64,000 nt of DNA from Zerene cesonia (taxonomy: Eukaryota; Arthropoda; Insecta; Lepidoptera; Pieridae), in contig NC_052120.1 in assembly GCF_012273895.1 (NCBI RefSeq), forward strand, positions 1,426,001 to 1,490,000. The letters are read 5' to 3'. Positions 11,880-26,988 of this stretch are shown in pieces (position 1 is the stretch's first letter; every line of letters starts with the position of its first letter). The translations under genes were made by a program, and so were the position numbers. The notes under the pieces are model-generated. The model was not told the origin of the DNA, did no database searches, and saw nothing but the letters and a program-made list of their open reading frames with translations.

Positions 11880-12234
11880 AGAATGCAATCACTGACCAAA
11901 CGCTTACTCGCGTAGTTTAAGCCGTATTCCTGAACGTTAGCGCCATGCAGGCGAGACAAGGAAGTTTCACTGAGTTTAATTACCCCTTAACTTAATGGTG
12001 GAGTCTTCATCGCAATGTTCTGAACCGATCTTGGTGTGAACCGAACTGACATCACTGCTGCGACAAATATTGAAAGGAAATATTTAATAGTTGCTTGAAA
12101 GGATAACCACTGTTTTATAGATTATGATTCTATCGCTTGGAATTCGCGTGATATGAATTTTTCAGCTAATTTTATAGAAAATGTGCTATCAATAAAGAAA
12201 CAAGCAATTATACAGTGTTATTATATCAATAATA

Positions 12235-12350
12235 AGAGCGGTTCGCCACGATTTCGCCCGTTGTACATATGTCACTCGGTGAAGATACTTTATAATTCGG
12301 AAGGAATGTTGGAAATAGGTGCAGTAATTTTTATGTGAAAACATTTATAA
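12235..12350 (-). mobile_element. Helitron fragment
   Basis: GCGGTTCGCCACGATTTCGC, then TGTCACTCGGTGAAGATAC and GTGCAGTAATTTTTATGTG match the order of the copies at 11703 and 24327. The terminal ACTAG is lost and the outer end is truncated. Confidence 0.55.
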
Positions 12351-15300
12351 ATTTATTTATAAAGAAAATATACACACAAAAAAAATTAATCTCTTAATAA
12401 TACTAGCGTTGACAATGGCAATAATTGTTTATCTAAATTAAATATTCAAAAAGTTCGCAATTATAAAACAAAATGAAATCCTACGCTCACCATTATTCAC
12501 ATAAGTTGTTAAGAAACAATACAATGTAAAAAGATTCGACGTAAATACATGTAGCTCATATAAAGTAAACATCTGATATTCTTTGCCGCTTCTTTACCAT
12601 AAAGCAATAAATAATTGCAGCTCCACAAGAATCCGGCCTCTGTACTCTCTGGAAATGTGTAGTTCCTTGGTCCATCCGCTGTCACTCAATCAGACAAACC
12701 ACAGCTGTAACAGGCCAAGTAAACTAACAACAGACTGAAAGCCGACCGAAATATATTATATTGTATTTAATGTTAAAACAAATAGTGTTCTTACGAATTA
12801 TATGTAAGAACAGAGAAAGACGTTGTTATAAAAGTTTCAAATTTATTATTTGATTATTAAAACACCGAAGAAAATACTACAAATCTAAAAGTACAAAAGA
12901 TAATTTAATTTAATTGTTAGCTAGATTCTTCACTTCTTCACATCTCTTCAATAAACATTTGCCGAAAATTTTACATGAAATAAATAAGAACAAAATAATC
13001 ATACTTCATGAAACATATATTCGATATAAATAACCAAAAGATCCAAGCGCCATCGTAAAATCGTTTATTTCTCATATTATTCCCGAATTTTAATTCATAA
13101 CGTGCTCGAAACGCCAATTTTTCTTCTAATATAGTTATTACCCCCATATATCTACTCAAAATAGGTTATTATCTTGAAATAGGCTCTACTCTCATTTTAT
13201 CAGGGCATAGCAGCGATTTTATGAATGAGTAGTTCACTTAACTGTATTTCAGTCAAGATTACGTCCCCAGTGTTATATTACATTATGGCGTTATTATCAC
13301 TACATTAAATGTTATTTTGCAACGTGTAACAGTTATCAAAAGTCCCATTACCTTAACTAAATCGCATGTTTACAACCTTTGTTACGAATTAGAGAATGCC
13401 TTTTAATTGTCATTGTTATATATTTAAATTTGCTGTTAGTACATAATGCGATATATTTGCATTATAGTTTAACGAAAAACAATGCGTTAAATAACAAGCA
13501 ATGGTTACGGATCAGAATTTTTTCGGACAATTTTAGTATTAAGATACTAAAATTACGGTTCATGTACAATAAACTAAAACTGAATTTTTATTCCCAAAGA
13601 ATAATTGCATGGTGATAAAAAATATTTTTCAATCAAATTGAATTATCCTTTCACGGAACCAAAACCGCTCAAACGTACTTATTACCACAATAATTTACAC
13701 TGGGAGACGTCAAACGAATCAGAATCTAAGAAGAAATATAAATTATTGCCAAACTGGAATGAGCATCTTGATAATATTACATTAGCTTGGAAAAGTTTTA
13801 GCCAATTTCATTTTCAAATAAAGATAGAAATCTCTGGTAACTTTGATGGACTCATTTGAAGATAGTCGAGGTACCTTTAATCGAATTTTCTTTACGTTAA
13901 ATCATAAATATAATTAGCTTAATTCATTTCAAGTAAAGTGGAGCAAATTTTATCTGAGACAAATTATTTGCTTTAAACTTAAGAAATGGTCGACGATATC
14001 TGAAGTTGCAGAATTGAAAGCTCCCATAATAAATTACGGGACTTTGATATCGTGTTCAAGGGTTCTTAAATAGACACCATATCTGGGACAAATTCAAATG
14101 TTACTGTCGTCTTATATTTCAGAGGTTTTAGAATAATGTTTAAAGGTTTTTGATTTAATATCCTTATAGAAAGCAATGGTTTATAATCGAAACTTATTTA
14201 ACTGAAACTTTTCAAGTTCTAATCGTAAAAGAACATTTATTTTATCTTTTTTACTGATCAATTTAAGTTTCTTCGTAAACCGTATCTCATTCTGAAATAA
14301 TATTTTTCTAGCGTAAAGAAGGGACTAAAGAAAGTAAAATAAATGTCCAAATCTTCTATACCTCCAAATGAAAGTACTGAAAATCCAAATATAACCAGCA
14401 GACACATCAAAGGGGATCGTTTACAAGGTCAGATAATAATCATTAAGTATGTAACTTATGCCCTTAATTTAATATTAGTTAACATAATCCAGTAATAGTC
14501 ACGTAAGTTACCTGAGCACAGACATTTATTACTTTACAACAAGCCTATCAGTGCAATCGTGTGTCCGGAGGCGACGGTAATCACACGGCCTCACATTTAG
14601 ATCATAGTTGATAAAAAGTGTTTTGTTCCCCGAAATAGGGCGAAAAGGGACCACGACTTCATTACCATAGCAGAGTCAGCACTCCCTGACGACCTACCTT
14701 TTATTTGGAGGCTTAACTCACTTAACTCCGCAAAACGAAATTCGTGTTCCTTATAAATGTATTTCGCCAGCATTTGCCTACACATTCATCAAGTAGGGTA
14801 TAATTTGATAGAAGACAGAGGACTGCCAACAGCTATTCTGTTGATGAATGATGTTGAAATGAATCTCGTAAATCAAATCTCTAAATGTTATATAACAGCG
14901 TTGTTTCAGGATTTGCGTATATTACGGAATAGGCTAGTTTTTGTTTTATATCATTGCAACAGCATATAAGTCATTTATTTAATAATATGGTTGATTTAAA
15001 TTGCAAATAACAATTTAGAATAATATGGATATAATAATATGATACGGTTTATTATTGTAACATTTGTATTCATTCGATGTTATTGTTATTGTTAAAAATG
15101 AAATCTAGTAAATATTTTATAAAGTCCTACGAGTGAAATATCCAACTGTATTCATGGAATACCGGCCAATAGCCACTAAAACAAATTGAAGAAAAATATT
15201 TTAAATTGATTCCGCGCGTCCACTCCCAGAACCGTTCGTTCTATTTTCTCAAAACAAAAATAAGTATTTATAAGGAACTTGTCTTGAATTGCGTTATATT

Positions 15301-18300
15301 TCGCTGAATCGATTACATAAGCGATACAAAGCGTGTTTACGAAAACTAGTGTGCTATAAAAAGCAATAACATTATTTAAACTGCAACAAACAAGTATCTA
15401 AATGGCGGAATTAGAATTCGTCTCGTAAGGAGTCTATAAGGGTTGAATAAGATTTCCATGCACTCCCATTTTCATGTTTACGAATGCTATTGTGTATTTG
15501 AATCTTTAGATTTTCGTTTATATTTCAACAATACTTTTGTCTGTTGTTTGAATATATTTTTCGTCGGTTTTGAGGACGGTTGGGAATTTTTGCATGTTCT
15601 CTTTTTAGTTTCGGTCATGTCTTTTTATCGTAATTTCTTAGAAACGTAACAATATAGTCAATATTGTACATCTGTATTATGCAGTTTTACTACAAGAAAA
15701 ATATCGTTTTAGTTACTTGCATTGTTTTATACGTATAAATACATACGTATCATAGTATTCAGTTTTTTCTTAGTAAGCAAGATTTATTTTCTAGACTATC
15801 AGACTCAGGAATTCTACAACTACATATATCGCTTTTTAGACATAAAAATAACAGTTTTTGAGCCGAACATTTACGTTACAACAAACTACATCTAGCGATT
15901 TTATTCAGCCGATATATCTGCGTATACGATAATGGCGCGAAACGCGTGCGTTTTATAGGTGACTTTATAATAGTGACTATTGTACGGAGACATCGCTGTT
16001 ATAGGTGAATTATTGCCGGCTTTATTACTAAATAAACGGTTATAGCTTGACGAAACCAAGGAGCATTGGAATATAATTAATATACGTGCCTTTGAGATGT
16101 TTATTATCCCAGTAAAATACACCTGTATGCGCATCGTACAATTTACACTGTTTAATATATATACTAGATAGTTATGAAGCCATGGTATGGTAAAATGTTT
16201 AGGATCTTTTATAAAATATTATCAAACTCAAACTCAAACATTTATTCTCCTAGATGCACTTTTGAATTGCCATAACATAGTTTTTATTTACCACCGGTAA
16301 TTGATCCATAAATTATGTAGCGATTGGTTTTCAATTTAATTTGGTACGTTGAAACCTAAACGGTAAATTCAAGTTAAAATGAATTTTGTCTTTATTTATT
16401 TTAAACCATGTTATTTAACAAAAAACTAAAAAATCTTCGAACGGTCACAATGGGACCAAATTTAAGTCGTTCCACATGGAAGGCACCAGCTTCCAAATAA
16501 AAAAAACAGTCATCAAAACAAACACAAGAAAAAGTCGAACTATGGCCCTCCCCATTTTTTTAAATCGGCTGATACCATCAGATAATTAATATCTAAAATC
16601 CCACACAATATGACTTACAGCAAACCTAGTACGCATGCGTTAAAAATGTATGTTTTTAAAATAAAATGCTTCAATAAAACGTAGTATTATATGATAAAAA
16701 GTAATGTAAATTTCAACCAACAAGTTTCCAATTGAATTCTGCTAGAGCTTCACAAACAAACTCATTTAGACACAATACTGACAAGTTTAATTAGCAAACA
16801 TCAATTGCGCACGTACGGATCTTTATCAGTAAAACTATTTTATGCTCAAACTCCCCTTGAGTCCGACACACCGTACCTACACGTGGCTAGCGAATAATTT
16901 TGCGTGATATTTCAAACCTTCGGGACAGTGTGTCACGAGTTTATATATAAACATAAATTAACACACATGCAATAAATTTAAAAATCGATTAAATTCTACA
17001 AATAATATACAAGCAAAAGTGGGATGTTTGATAATTTATTTTCCTTTCTTTTACATTGGAACTGCTGTTTTATTATTTGACTTTTATATTTAAAGATAGT
17101 TAAGAGGGTAGAGAGTAATATAGTCTACTTTTTAATGCAGTGAAATATCTCATTGCCATGGGAATTTCCTTCGACTACGCCTATTGTCTTCATAAGTTTC
17201 TGAGAAACAATTTTTAAATAATGTAACAAATAACTTGATATTACTTCTGTTTCTTTTGAAATTTCTAAAACTTCTAGTTCGATAAATTTCATGAATACTA
17301 TTACTGTATAATTTATAAACAATAAACAATACGTTATCAATTTCGCTCAAAAAAAAATTACAAGAACACTCTGATTTTGTGCGATAAAATTTTCAAAACA
17401 ATCAACCTCAATTTTAATTCACTACAATGTATACAATAAAGCCATCACTTAAAATACATAGAGTTATAAGTAGGCTTCCCTTTAATAAACAACGATATGT
17501 ACATAGCGTATTAAATCTGAAACTTATGCTATTTAATGAACCCCTACATCTTACCGCGTGTTTGCTTGCCCCGTAGCTCTGTTATCGTAAGCAGTTTGAA
17601 CTTGTTATTAAGGATTATACAATAATATTGTACGCGTGTTACATATAATTTTATGATCATTAGTTTCACTAACTGTTTGAGTTTACGTGATTTTCTATTA
17701 TCTTTGTAATTTTCGCTTTGCCTTATCTCTTTTGCTTTGTTCTAATCTAAATCTTCTTTGTTATCTTTTAAGATGTTATAGACATAGACATTTATTGACA
17801 AGTAAAAATACACACTAACTATAAAAAAGTAAACGGAGTAAACAGAGAACATTACAAAGAAAGAAATAAGAAATTCTTATACAGAGATGACAATTTAGGA
17901 CGGAAAAAGTTTAGGTTAATGTGTTGCGAAATGGTCCAGGTGCAGCTTCATTTGTCATGAGTTCACTGACCCATAACTCTATTATGATTTATAAATAAAC
18001 AAATTTAATCATTATTTATTCGGGAGAAATAAATGCACTTTTTTGTACTTGGTTTTAAAACTTAAAATATGTGAAAGTGTAAAACATTTTTAAAATGAAT
18101 GAATTATATCATATAATTATGTAAGAATCTTTACTTTGATTCCATAAAAAATATCACACAAAGTGCTTCAGTATAACAATGCGAAATATCTCGGTATTGG
18201 GTATCAAATAGCTCCAACCATTGATATAATATCTATCACTACTACTCCAAGAGAACATTTTTATCTAACAAAAGTGAATTAGTGTGCATATATTATATAC

Positions 18301-18702
18301 CATATATAACAATTTAAAATGCAACCGCTTGAAGCATCTCGTTTGCATAATGTACTCTCTCAATATGGACGAAAATAGTATGTGGGTATGAAGCTTTTAA
18401 GGTTCCCTTTTATGGTCCCAAAGGGTCCATTCCATTGGTTTTGAACAGTCTTCATAATATTTTGAGTAGAAACAGGTATTAATAAAATGCAGTCTAATCT
18501 CTTCAGATGTCAATGTTACAGATCAATGTGTATGCTTTTATAAATTTAAATCTATATCATATTAAATAAAATTGTATTAATTATATATAACCAACGTTTT
18601 ATAATATGTTTGTTATTATTTTCATAAATCAAAAAATTCTAAAGTACCTAAAAATTTATTAAATTGAGTTTATAAGACATTTCAACCACAACGTATATAA
18701 TC

Positions 18703-18825
18703 TCGTAGCACTGTAGCGTTTCGTAGAACCAACAAACAACAAGTCATAGATACCTACGTGTATTGTAACAAACAGATTTATGTTCGTAGCAGTGATGCGC
18801 TACGGTAATCCGCACGTTCGTAGCA
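18703..18825. repeat. CGTAGC/GCTACG-rich island
   Basis: CGTAGC or its complement recurs several times (CTCGTAGCACTGTAGCG, TTCGTAGCAGTGATGCGCTA, GTTCGTAGCA) in otherwise AT-rich DNA. A second island with the same motif is at 62161-62265. The repeated inverted motifs suggest remnants of one repeat family rather than chance, but I cannot assign a class. Confidence 0.4.
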
Positions 18826-21063
18826 TATTACATAAAACAATTAATTACTCATAGACACTGTTCCGCAATTATTTTTATTAATTTTGTTGATTTTATGATT
18901 ACAATGAATCACATTTATTTTCAAGACTTGAGCCTTAAATTATTCTTTGATATCAAAAATTTCGATGAACCTAACCCAAAAGCAGACATGAATAATTTAA
19001 TTTGAATGTCAAAATATTCAATCACAAAAAGTTTAAGTTACGGCGTCATGAATATAAAATTAAGAATCAAAGAAGATAAAAAGAATAATATTTTCGTTAA
19101 TAAAATTATGTTTTCTTAGTTATGCATACAAAATACTCCGTCGTAAAAACATATGTATTATGTTATTCTATTTAACTTTAATGAAATCAAATTTTGTTAT
19201 ATTTCTACATAATAATATCACAATAATCTAAATTTAGAAAAAAGGAATTATACTCTACAAGAGCAAATAAATTTACTTTTTGTTTCTGTTTATAGATTTA
19301 TTGACTGTTCTTAATTCTAATATGTAAATATCTAATATTAAATTATTTAATTTTGATTAAAAAAAACAAATAAACAATCAGCATACAAAAATAAATGCTT
19401 TCACATATCTTCCTAAATAAAATAATATACTTCAAAAACTTTTAAAATATCGCATCAACTCTTCAAGAGACCCCAACTGTCTTGCATCCAATTTTCCATC
19501 GTCGACCATGTTAGAAGTCTCCACAGGACTTTGAAACGAGTTATATCAGCGTTATAAAATGTTATTATTTAGGAAGGACACTGCTCCTTCACAACATGCG
19601 CATCTTCCGTTCGAGAATTGAAGAAGTCATATAGATATAGAATGTATCGCTTCTATTATGATCTTTGAAGCGCTGGACCATGATCTCATTTGTTGTAAAG
19701 CAATGTGGCCTAAGATATAAGGCACTTCATAAGGATGTACCTGTTCAGTCTACTCTTGGAGAATATATAAAAAGGAAGCTGCAATTAAAATGTTAGAAGG
19801 ACAACTTGTATGAACTGAACAAAATACTACGATGAGTTCCAAAATCAATATTAACATATTCCTTAAGAAATTGTTGAGTTTTCTTTATACATATTACTTT
19901 TACTGGTTTTAACTTTACATTTCGAAGAAAAATTCTTATCAACAATCTTGTACATCTGTATATATATATTGTCGTGTATTATGTTTCAATACACATACAT
20001 ACATACTTTCAATTCTATCTGAATAACAGCATCCATTTCCTTCATTTATTCCCCCTAACGAATTCCATAAAATAATGCTTTAAAAGAAATATTTCGAAAA
20101 ACGAACGCTATATTTATTCAGTGTTTCCACGAAATTCGACGGTTATCGAAACCTTTGGAATAGGGCCAAAAAGTGAAAGTTTAGCAGCCTACCCATTTGT
20201 ATACAAGATCGTGTGCCAAGCCGAGGAACGAAAGTGAAGGCGGATTTGTGAATAAACAAACATTGCTTTAGATAAATTTTACCGAGCGGGAGTTAGTTAA
20301 ATTGGAATCTTGGTAAATAAACACGTCTATGAAACTCCCGATTTCAAGAGTGGTTTTGTATTCGTGTTTGTTCTATACTATTTCAATATTTGGTTCTAAA
20401 ACAGCACTTGAATAATGTTCATTAAATTTACCGTTTTGATTTAAGAGTGGTGTAGCGAAAATCTTCTGTGTAACCAACGTAACAATATTTTATAGAGCTA
20501 CCTGATATAACAAATGAAATTAATCGGAGGTGAAAATCAATTAAAGTACCTATACACTTAATATGATTTCAAACTAATATTTCATTTATTTTCTTTACTA
20601 CATCTGTCTTCTTGAATTATAAATGGCCAGTAATTCTTTATTACAGTTCTGTTTTTTTTGCATTTTTCCCCACTTTTCCCCTTTTTACACGATTCACATT
20701 TTAATGTCTAATTGTGCCTCAAAGATTACTTCAAACAAACCAATTAATACTACACAGTTCCACCCTCAGAAACAGATGATGCAATTAAAAATACCCATCC
20801 AAACAGTTCACGGTTGTGACGGTATAAATTAACCGACTTTGTAGACAAAGGTGTGCCCTCTAAACATAAATGATGGTGTTAAGTAATAGCCTGGGTGAGG
20901 CTTTATATCGTCGTAAAGTCCTGCAAATATCTTGGCCACGTGAAATGAGAAGTTAGGTTGTATGTTACAAAGTGAAATGTGGACTTTAGGTATTATAATT
21001 AATCGCTGTTAAGTATATCGCATGTCGATATCTTAATGCTACAAGTCAAAAATAAATTAAAAC

Positions 21064-21371
21064 ATATTATTATCGTTAGCAGTGGTGGCTCAGTGGGGAG
21101 GACCTCGGACTTCAAAATCGATAAGTCGTGCGAGCCTGCAGGAAATAAATAGATTTATCTGCACATGTGGATAACATCACCACTGATCGAAACGGTGAAG
21201 GGAAACATCGTGAGGAAACCGGCATGTCTGAGAATCACAAAATCACGACATGAGACATCTACCAACTCGCAGTTGGCTAGCGTGGTGGATTAAGGCCTAA
21301 ACCCTCATAGGAGCCCTGTATCCCAGCAGTGGGAACATATATGGCAGATGATGATTATATTATTTTCGTTA
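21064..21371 (+). mobile_element. tRNA-derived SINE with target-site duplications
   Basis: The body spans about 21079-21356. A pol III A box, TGGCTCAGTGG, is at 21086-21096; a decayed B box lies around TCGTGCGAGCC. Downstream blocks include GTGGATAACATCACCACTG, AAACATCGTGAGGAAACCGG, TGGCTAGCGTGGTGGATTA and CCCAGCAGTGGGAACATAT, and it ends in a GATGAT tail. The 15-base flanks ATATTATTATCGTTA (21064-21078) and ATATTATTTTCGTTA (21357-21371) differ at one position, a clear target-site duplication made by LINE machinery. The B-box decay argues that this copy no longer makes efficient transcripts. Confidence 0.9.
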
Positions 21372-23916
21372 ATTTTCATATATGTCTAAAATGCCCTTAA
21401 TTACTTCTGGAACTTGCCTTATAAATACATAATTATAATAATAATGTTCATAATAAACATAAAAATGGTAATACGAAATAGGTTTTATAAGTCGCATTAA
21501 AACACCGAAAAGATAACCGTTTTAATGTAAACGAATGTAATTTTATTCTAAAACTGCTTCATTTAATTGTATAACAATAATCCAGACATTTTTAATTAAC
21601 CCGGACAGGGGTATCATATCATTATGAATAGGAAATAAGTTAACCGAGTCTCTCGCCAAGTAAAATAAACAGTGACTTTCCGAGAGTTAAATTAGGGACC
21701 TCAGTGTACACAACACACGATGGACCTATGTGTATTAAGTCATAAACGTTATTATATTATGGCTTTTATAATTTTATACATTATACACATATACTTTGTT
21801 GGAATCGGGGACACTCCGCCTGTATTAAGTCGATTTTAAACCATTATTTGGAACTTACAACGAATCGTTACATTATTTATTTAATCATAGACAATTTTAT
21901 CTACGTATGTTTTGTGGCATGTATATTTTTTGATGACAATTTACTAATGTCCAAATGCATCAATAGTATGCAATACTACACATCTAAGTAAACTGCATTA
22001 AAACATAGTTTGCTGTCATTAATTTTCTTAAAAATATTATGTGTTTAAAGAATATAGATTGTATATATGTTGTTGTATGTATGTACATTTTCCATGTGAT
22101 ATTAAATTTTTTTTTCTCAACTGTATCTTACCAATGGAAGGGTATCGGTACTTGTAATACAGATTATTATCTAGTACGGGACCAACGTTTTGTTTGTATG
22201 TGTTTATTGTATGGTAGAGAAATAAACTTATTTTATTATTATTAAATGAAACAATTGTCGGTTATTCTGTTGTAATTTCAAATTAAGAATTTTGTTTCTT
22301 GTCGAAATCATTGTTTTATGCAACATATTTTATCTATGATATGCAATACGTGATACAAGAGAGACGTTACAGAGAGATGATTAACCAAGCCAGACTAGTT
22401 TCAACTAACATCATTTTATTTATGGTCTTAAATTTATGCTTTCATTATAGTTTGGGCCAAGCCACAGTCCTCATCTGTCCAAAACACGTATGTCGCTCAC
22501 TCATAGCGCAGACGCTTTACCATTTCAATGTATGTTTGTTCACCTTTAAATTCCACCAACCTAAATGTTAGTGGCACATTCCTAGTGATTATAGTCTTAT
22601 CGTATAAGGAATTTTGTGTAAATAGTGGTAGAAATAAAAATGGATATTAGATGATATTCGATTTTAGGGATATTAAATATTAATTATACGTTACTTGCGC
22701 TAAAGTTACTGATATAGAGTGGATCAATAATTATAAGCTAGTTAGCAAGCTATGTAAGTATATTTTTATTACAACTTTTCGGTTAAAAGCATGGATAAGA
22801 GTATTAATAGATTTAAGTTTACGTCGACATGTATAGACTGATGATAATGATGAGCTAGTGGATACTCTAAGTGAGCGACCAACACTGCCCATAAACATTT
22901 GCAGAGCCAAAATGCAAATGTGAGCTTTTTTAAATTACAATGGATTGACGACGAAGAAATGGTCTGGGGAGGGTCATATATAGGATATGGGCCAAATTTA
23001 CACCCTTCTTTTATTAAGGAGAATATATGAGATAAACTGAGCGACACACATGAATACAATTAGCGTTCTCGACCGATGTGTGTGTTATCCAGTGGTGATG
23101 TTATCCACGTATCGGTACACAGGGCCGCACGCACACATATACAACATACACGTACGAATTGTGCTCAGAAAGAATGCGCGATTTACTAAAAATCTATTGA
23201 TTTTGCTAAAAAATAAATCACTATTTAATTACGTTGCTTGAATAGAATATGATTGCTTGTGTAATAGCATCGTTTTTACTTATTAAAAGGTAACATGTAC
23301 CTTAACGCATATTTCTGATTTTTTTTTTAATACAATTGATTGGATTGAATGGACGTACCTTAAGCCATTACAAAACATGGATAAGGCTCCCTTATGTTTG
23401 TTTCTCTGTAGTCCCCTTAAGACAATATCAAAATAATTAAATTGAATTTTGTATTAATTCTAGGACGATTCACAGCCGGGGCATTCGGCTAAACCTATCA
23501 TAGCGAATCCTATTCAGCCCATTCATAAACGTTAATAAGATGTAACTCTAGAACGCTTCGGACATCAATCGATCACGATAAACACTAACCTTTGCTAAAG
23601 CCTATTCAGGGTGGATTATTGGAGATTGAGCCTATAGTGTTTCCTGCCTTTTTGCTTATTTCTTTAAATGATTTAGGTTTTATGCTATGTGATTTATATA
23701 TAGTTTCCTCATATTTTGTATTAATTTTGTACTCTATTTTATATTTCCTTATTTTGTAAATTATTGTCATCAATCCTATTTGAGTCATACACACAAAGCA
23801 TATAATTAAATTATCCTTATAATAAAGATTTAATTGCTATTCGTGATCTACAAAAACTTAATATGTCATAATGAAAATATTTGCGATCCTCTTTCATATC
23901 ACCGAGAATAAAAATT

Positions 23917-24010
23917 TCGACTACACATGACATCTGCCAGCACTTGGCCAGCGTGGTGGTCCTGAACCTTATAGGAGGCTCGTGTCACAGTAGCAACAAA
24001 TATGGACTGA
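23917..24010 (+). mobile_element. SINE 3' half
   Basis: Matches the second half of the SINE at 21079-21356: TGACATCTGCCAGCACTTGG, CCAGCGTGGTGGTCCTGAAC, TTATAGGAGGCTCGTGTCAC and AACAAATATGGACTGA. The pol III promoter part is missing, as expected for a 5'-truncated insertion or later deletion. Confidence 0.75.
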
Positions 24011-24326
24011 TAAACACGATCATTTCATAACCAAATATCTATACAACCTTCATATCTAAACACCCAACACCCAATTCAATAGACTCTTACTTTTTTCATT
24101 CAAAATAAAACTTTGAATTTGATTCATTAGCGAAGTAACTTTGGGTTTTCAACATTAATATAAGCCGCACGATTGACTCACTTTGAAGACTTCTGTGTAG
24201 CCAATCTTCTGACGGGTTTCCTCATTCACAAATACAAACGCATTCAAAATTATTTCCACCGGTATACAATGCGGGTGGGGAAATTGAACGTTTCTTTTAT
24301 ATTCGGTGTCCAATGATTTGTATGGT

Positions 24327-24492
24327 ACTGACGGTTCGCTCCGGCTTCACCCGTAGTATATATAGTCTGTGTCACTCAGTGAAAGTACTTCCTAATTGTG
24401 GAAGAGTTTTTTAAATCTGCCCAGTAGTTTTTGTATAAAAACATTACAGACACGTGCAAAGAAACAAATGATGCGTCGTTATAATATTAATT
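24327..24492 (-). mobile_element. Non-autonomous Helitron
   Basis: ACTGACGGTTCGCTCCGGCT with TCACCCGTAG, then TGTGTCACTCAGTGAAAGTA, AAATCTGCCCAGTAGTTTTT and a terminal CGTTATAATATTA. The terminal ACTAG has become ACTGA. It is nearly full length for this subfamily. Confidence 0.65.
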
Positions 24493-25977
24493 TAGGAATA
24501 GAAACTTAACTGAATTACGTTAAAAAAGTGTATAGGTGGTTATTTGAATCAATGGGTATATAGGCAGGTTTTTGTAAATAGTAAGGGCAATATTGGGTTG
24601 TTTATTTAATATCTATAGAATTTATTTCACAGCGACCTGTTAATGGTTAACACATCAGTAAAGTAAAATATTTTATTATCATTTTAAAACAGAAAATATT
24701 CACTTAACACATTATTTCAATCAAATAAATAAATAATATATTAGGACATGTATATAACACATAGACAGTAAGTAATATTAATTAACAGTAATGGAACCTC
24801 GTTCATTGAAATTGAGATCTTAATAATTTTTAATTTTGCCGCCAAGAGGTACAGAACTTTTGCAATTCAGCCTAATGGAGTCTTTTAATCGGTATGAATA
24901 CTTTAGCTCGATGGTCCCATTGAAATTGTATAAAAATTATGTAAATCAGATATAATTTGGTTCAAATTGGCGGCGACTTTATTAATTCTGGCGTGATTAA
25001 TTTTTGCTAATGAATATAACCATTTTTGGGCGCTTCTGTAATCGTCATACCTAAATCGTTAACGTTATTTTTGATTTATCTCCTGCTTTCGCGGATTTGT
25101 AATTGTATTGTGAAGTCTTTGGTAATTGTTATATTATGGTAAATAAATTATTTAAATTCACTAACAAATTACAGATTTGCTTTTGATTTTATCGATTTTG
25201 ATTACATGTAGTTTTTAATAGACCGAAACTCATTAGTTCTTGAGTTTGATTATTGTTTAAATTAACGGATACAATTTGGAGATAATTTGAAATAGTAAAA
25301 GATCGAAAACTCCCATTAATACTACAAAAATCACCCAATATCCACTACGCATCCCACTGCGAGCTGTAAGTAGAAAAATATATTAATAACCACATCCGTA
25401 ATAAAATTAACGATCTGTTTGTTGGCCGGTCGATAGCCAAAGAACCGACTAATTAATGACCGTTCCCGAGAGATACCGGCACTTCGTCTAATTAATTAAA
25501 CTCAACTGAAAACGCACTGGGGCAATTCTATGTGGACGTCTTTTCATTGTTTCTAGATTTTCTAACGTCTTAAATTGCGGCTCTATTTCATTGTTTGTAA
25601 GGTATGATTTGTAATGTAGGAAGCGTTATTAATATTTTTCATATCGTTAAACCAAAGAACAAAGGAGTATCAATTACATATTATTAAACTTTCAGGTAAA
25701 GATACTACAGTTCCAAAGTATACAGCTTTCAATTGGATAATTCAATTCTTTGGAACTCTTAGAGTTGTTTATTATTTTGTAGGTGGAAGTAGAAAAGTAG
25801 AACAGGATTGTTTTAGAATTTATGAATGAAGAAATAAATATATTAGGTTATTACATACTGTTAATTTACATTCACTTTGATCGTCCTCAATATTAGATTA
25901 AATTCGTCACTGATATGCAATGCGGGCATTTTCTTACGTGAGCAAAATAATGATGTTTAAAATAAGTTAAAAAATGT

Positions 25978-26090
25978 TGTTTGTTTGTTAAGGCGCTAAT
26001 CTCAGGAACTGTTGGACGGATTTTAAAAGATTGATGATTTAGATAGGTATATACGTGATCCCTGCGTGCTAAAGGCATGGTAAGCTAGGT
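25978..26090 (+). mobile_element. Helitron fragment, TTTGTTTG subfamily
   Basis: TTGTTTGTTAAGGCGCTAAT with CTCAGGAACTGTTGGACGGA, then an AAGATTGATGATTTAGATAG block and a GCTAGGT end. It corresponds to the subfamily at 3470-3622 and 34478-34636, with the final CTAGT mutated to CTAGG. Confidence 0.55.
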
Positions 26091-26988
26091 ATTGATATTT
26101 TTTTTAATTTTAGCCTATTTAAATTAATTATTTCAATGTCAATCAAATACCTTTACAAGTATATCATAAAGAGACTGACAACTTCGTATTACATTCAAAG
26201 AGAGTATATTATTCCCGCCAAAAAAACTCGAAGTCCTGCCAAACATCACTCCTACCGTTATTAACATTATTTACTCAATATACCCACTGTCAAAGAGAGC
26301 GAAAGAATATTTTCACAACGTCACATTCATATAAACAAGCCAATATTACAATTCTTTGATGTCATGTTGTTTAAACAAAGGGTTCAAGCGTCTTAAATGT
26401 AAAAATTCTTTTTATCTCCTCCTTTGAATGATGCGTATGTTGGTCTCTCGTCAGACATTTTTCAGAAATAAATTGATGTTTTATTTACTTGATATTTCAA
26501 GGGTGGAATTTGGCAAAGAGATCACGTTAAAAATTTGTATCTTATAATTAACATTTCTTGCCAAAAAGAGAAAGAAATCTAAATAAAAAATTTTGTCTAA
26601 AGTGAAATAATTCTCAACCAATGGAAAGATTAAAGAATAAAGACAAATAACGGTTTATTTCAATCGTTTAAATTATTATAAAATCCTCCGGAATTACCGA
26701 GTAAGATACCCAAATAAAAAAGCCTAACCGAATTGAAAACCTCTATTGTAAATAAACATTCCATTTTTATATTGAATACATAATTTTATAACAAAGGAGA
26801 ATTAACATAACAGTTGTTATATATCGGTTGCAATAACCGTAACATTGTAAGAGCTAAATTTCACAGGCGTCATAAAGTAGGCCTAATCGCCGCAGCACCT
26901 TAACGAGTCATATAACGTGAAACGCACGTAAAAGAGTTTGGTTTTACGTTGGCGTAAAGGTTCAGTCATATTGGATTTTAAAAAATGT

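Larger units (their letters stand above)
9409..21063. other. AT-rich presumed intron with a few Helitrons
   Basis: About 11.6 kb with no supported gene. Listed repeats are a CCGACTTC fragment (10799), two Helitrons (11703, 12235) and a CGTAGC-rich island (18703). The many 60-85 codon frames (for example at 13379-13859 on the plus strand) are AT-biased, overlap frames on the other strand and show no recognised domain. No splice-flanked conserved exon was seen. Confidence 0.5.

Noticed and set aside
13379..13859. Two adjacent plus-strand frames as a possible small gene pair
   Set aside because: Composition is intron-like, there is no start context or domain, and the frames overlap only by chance.
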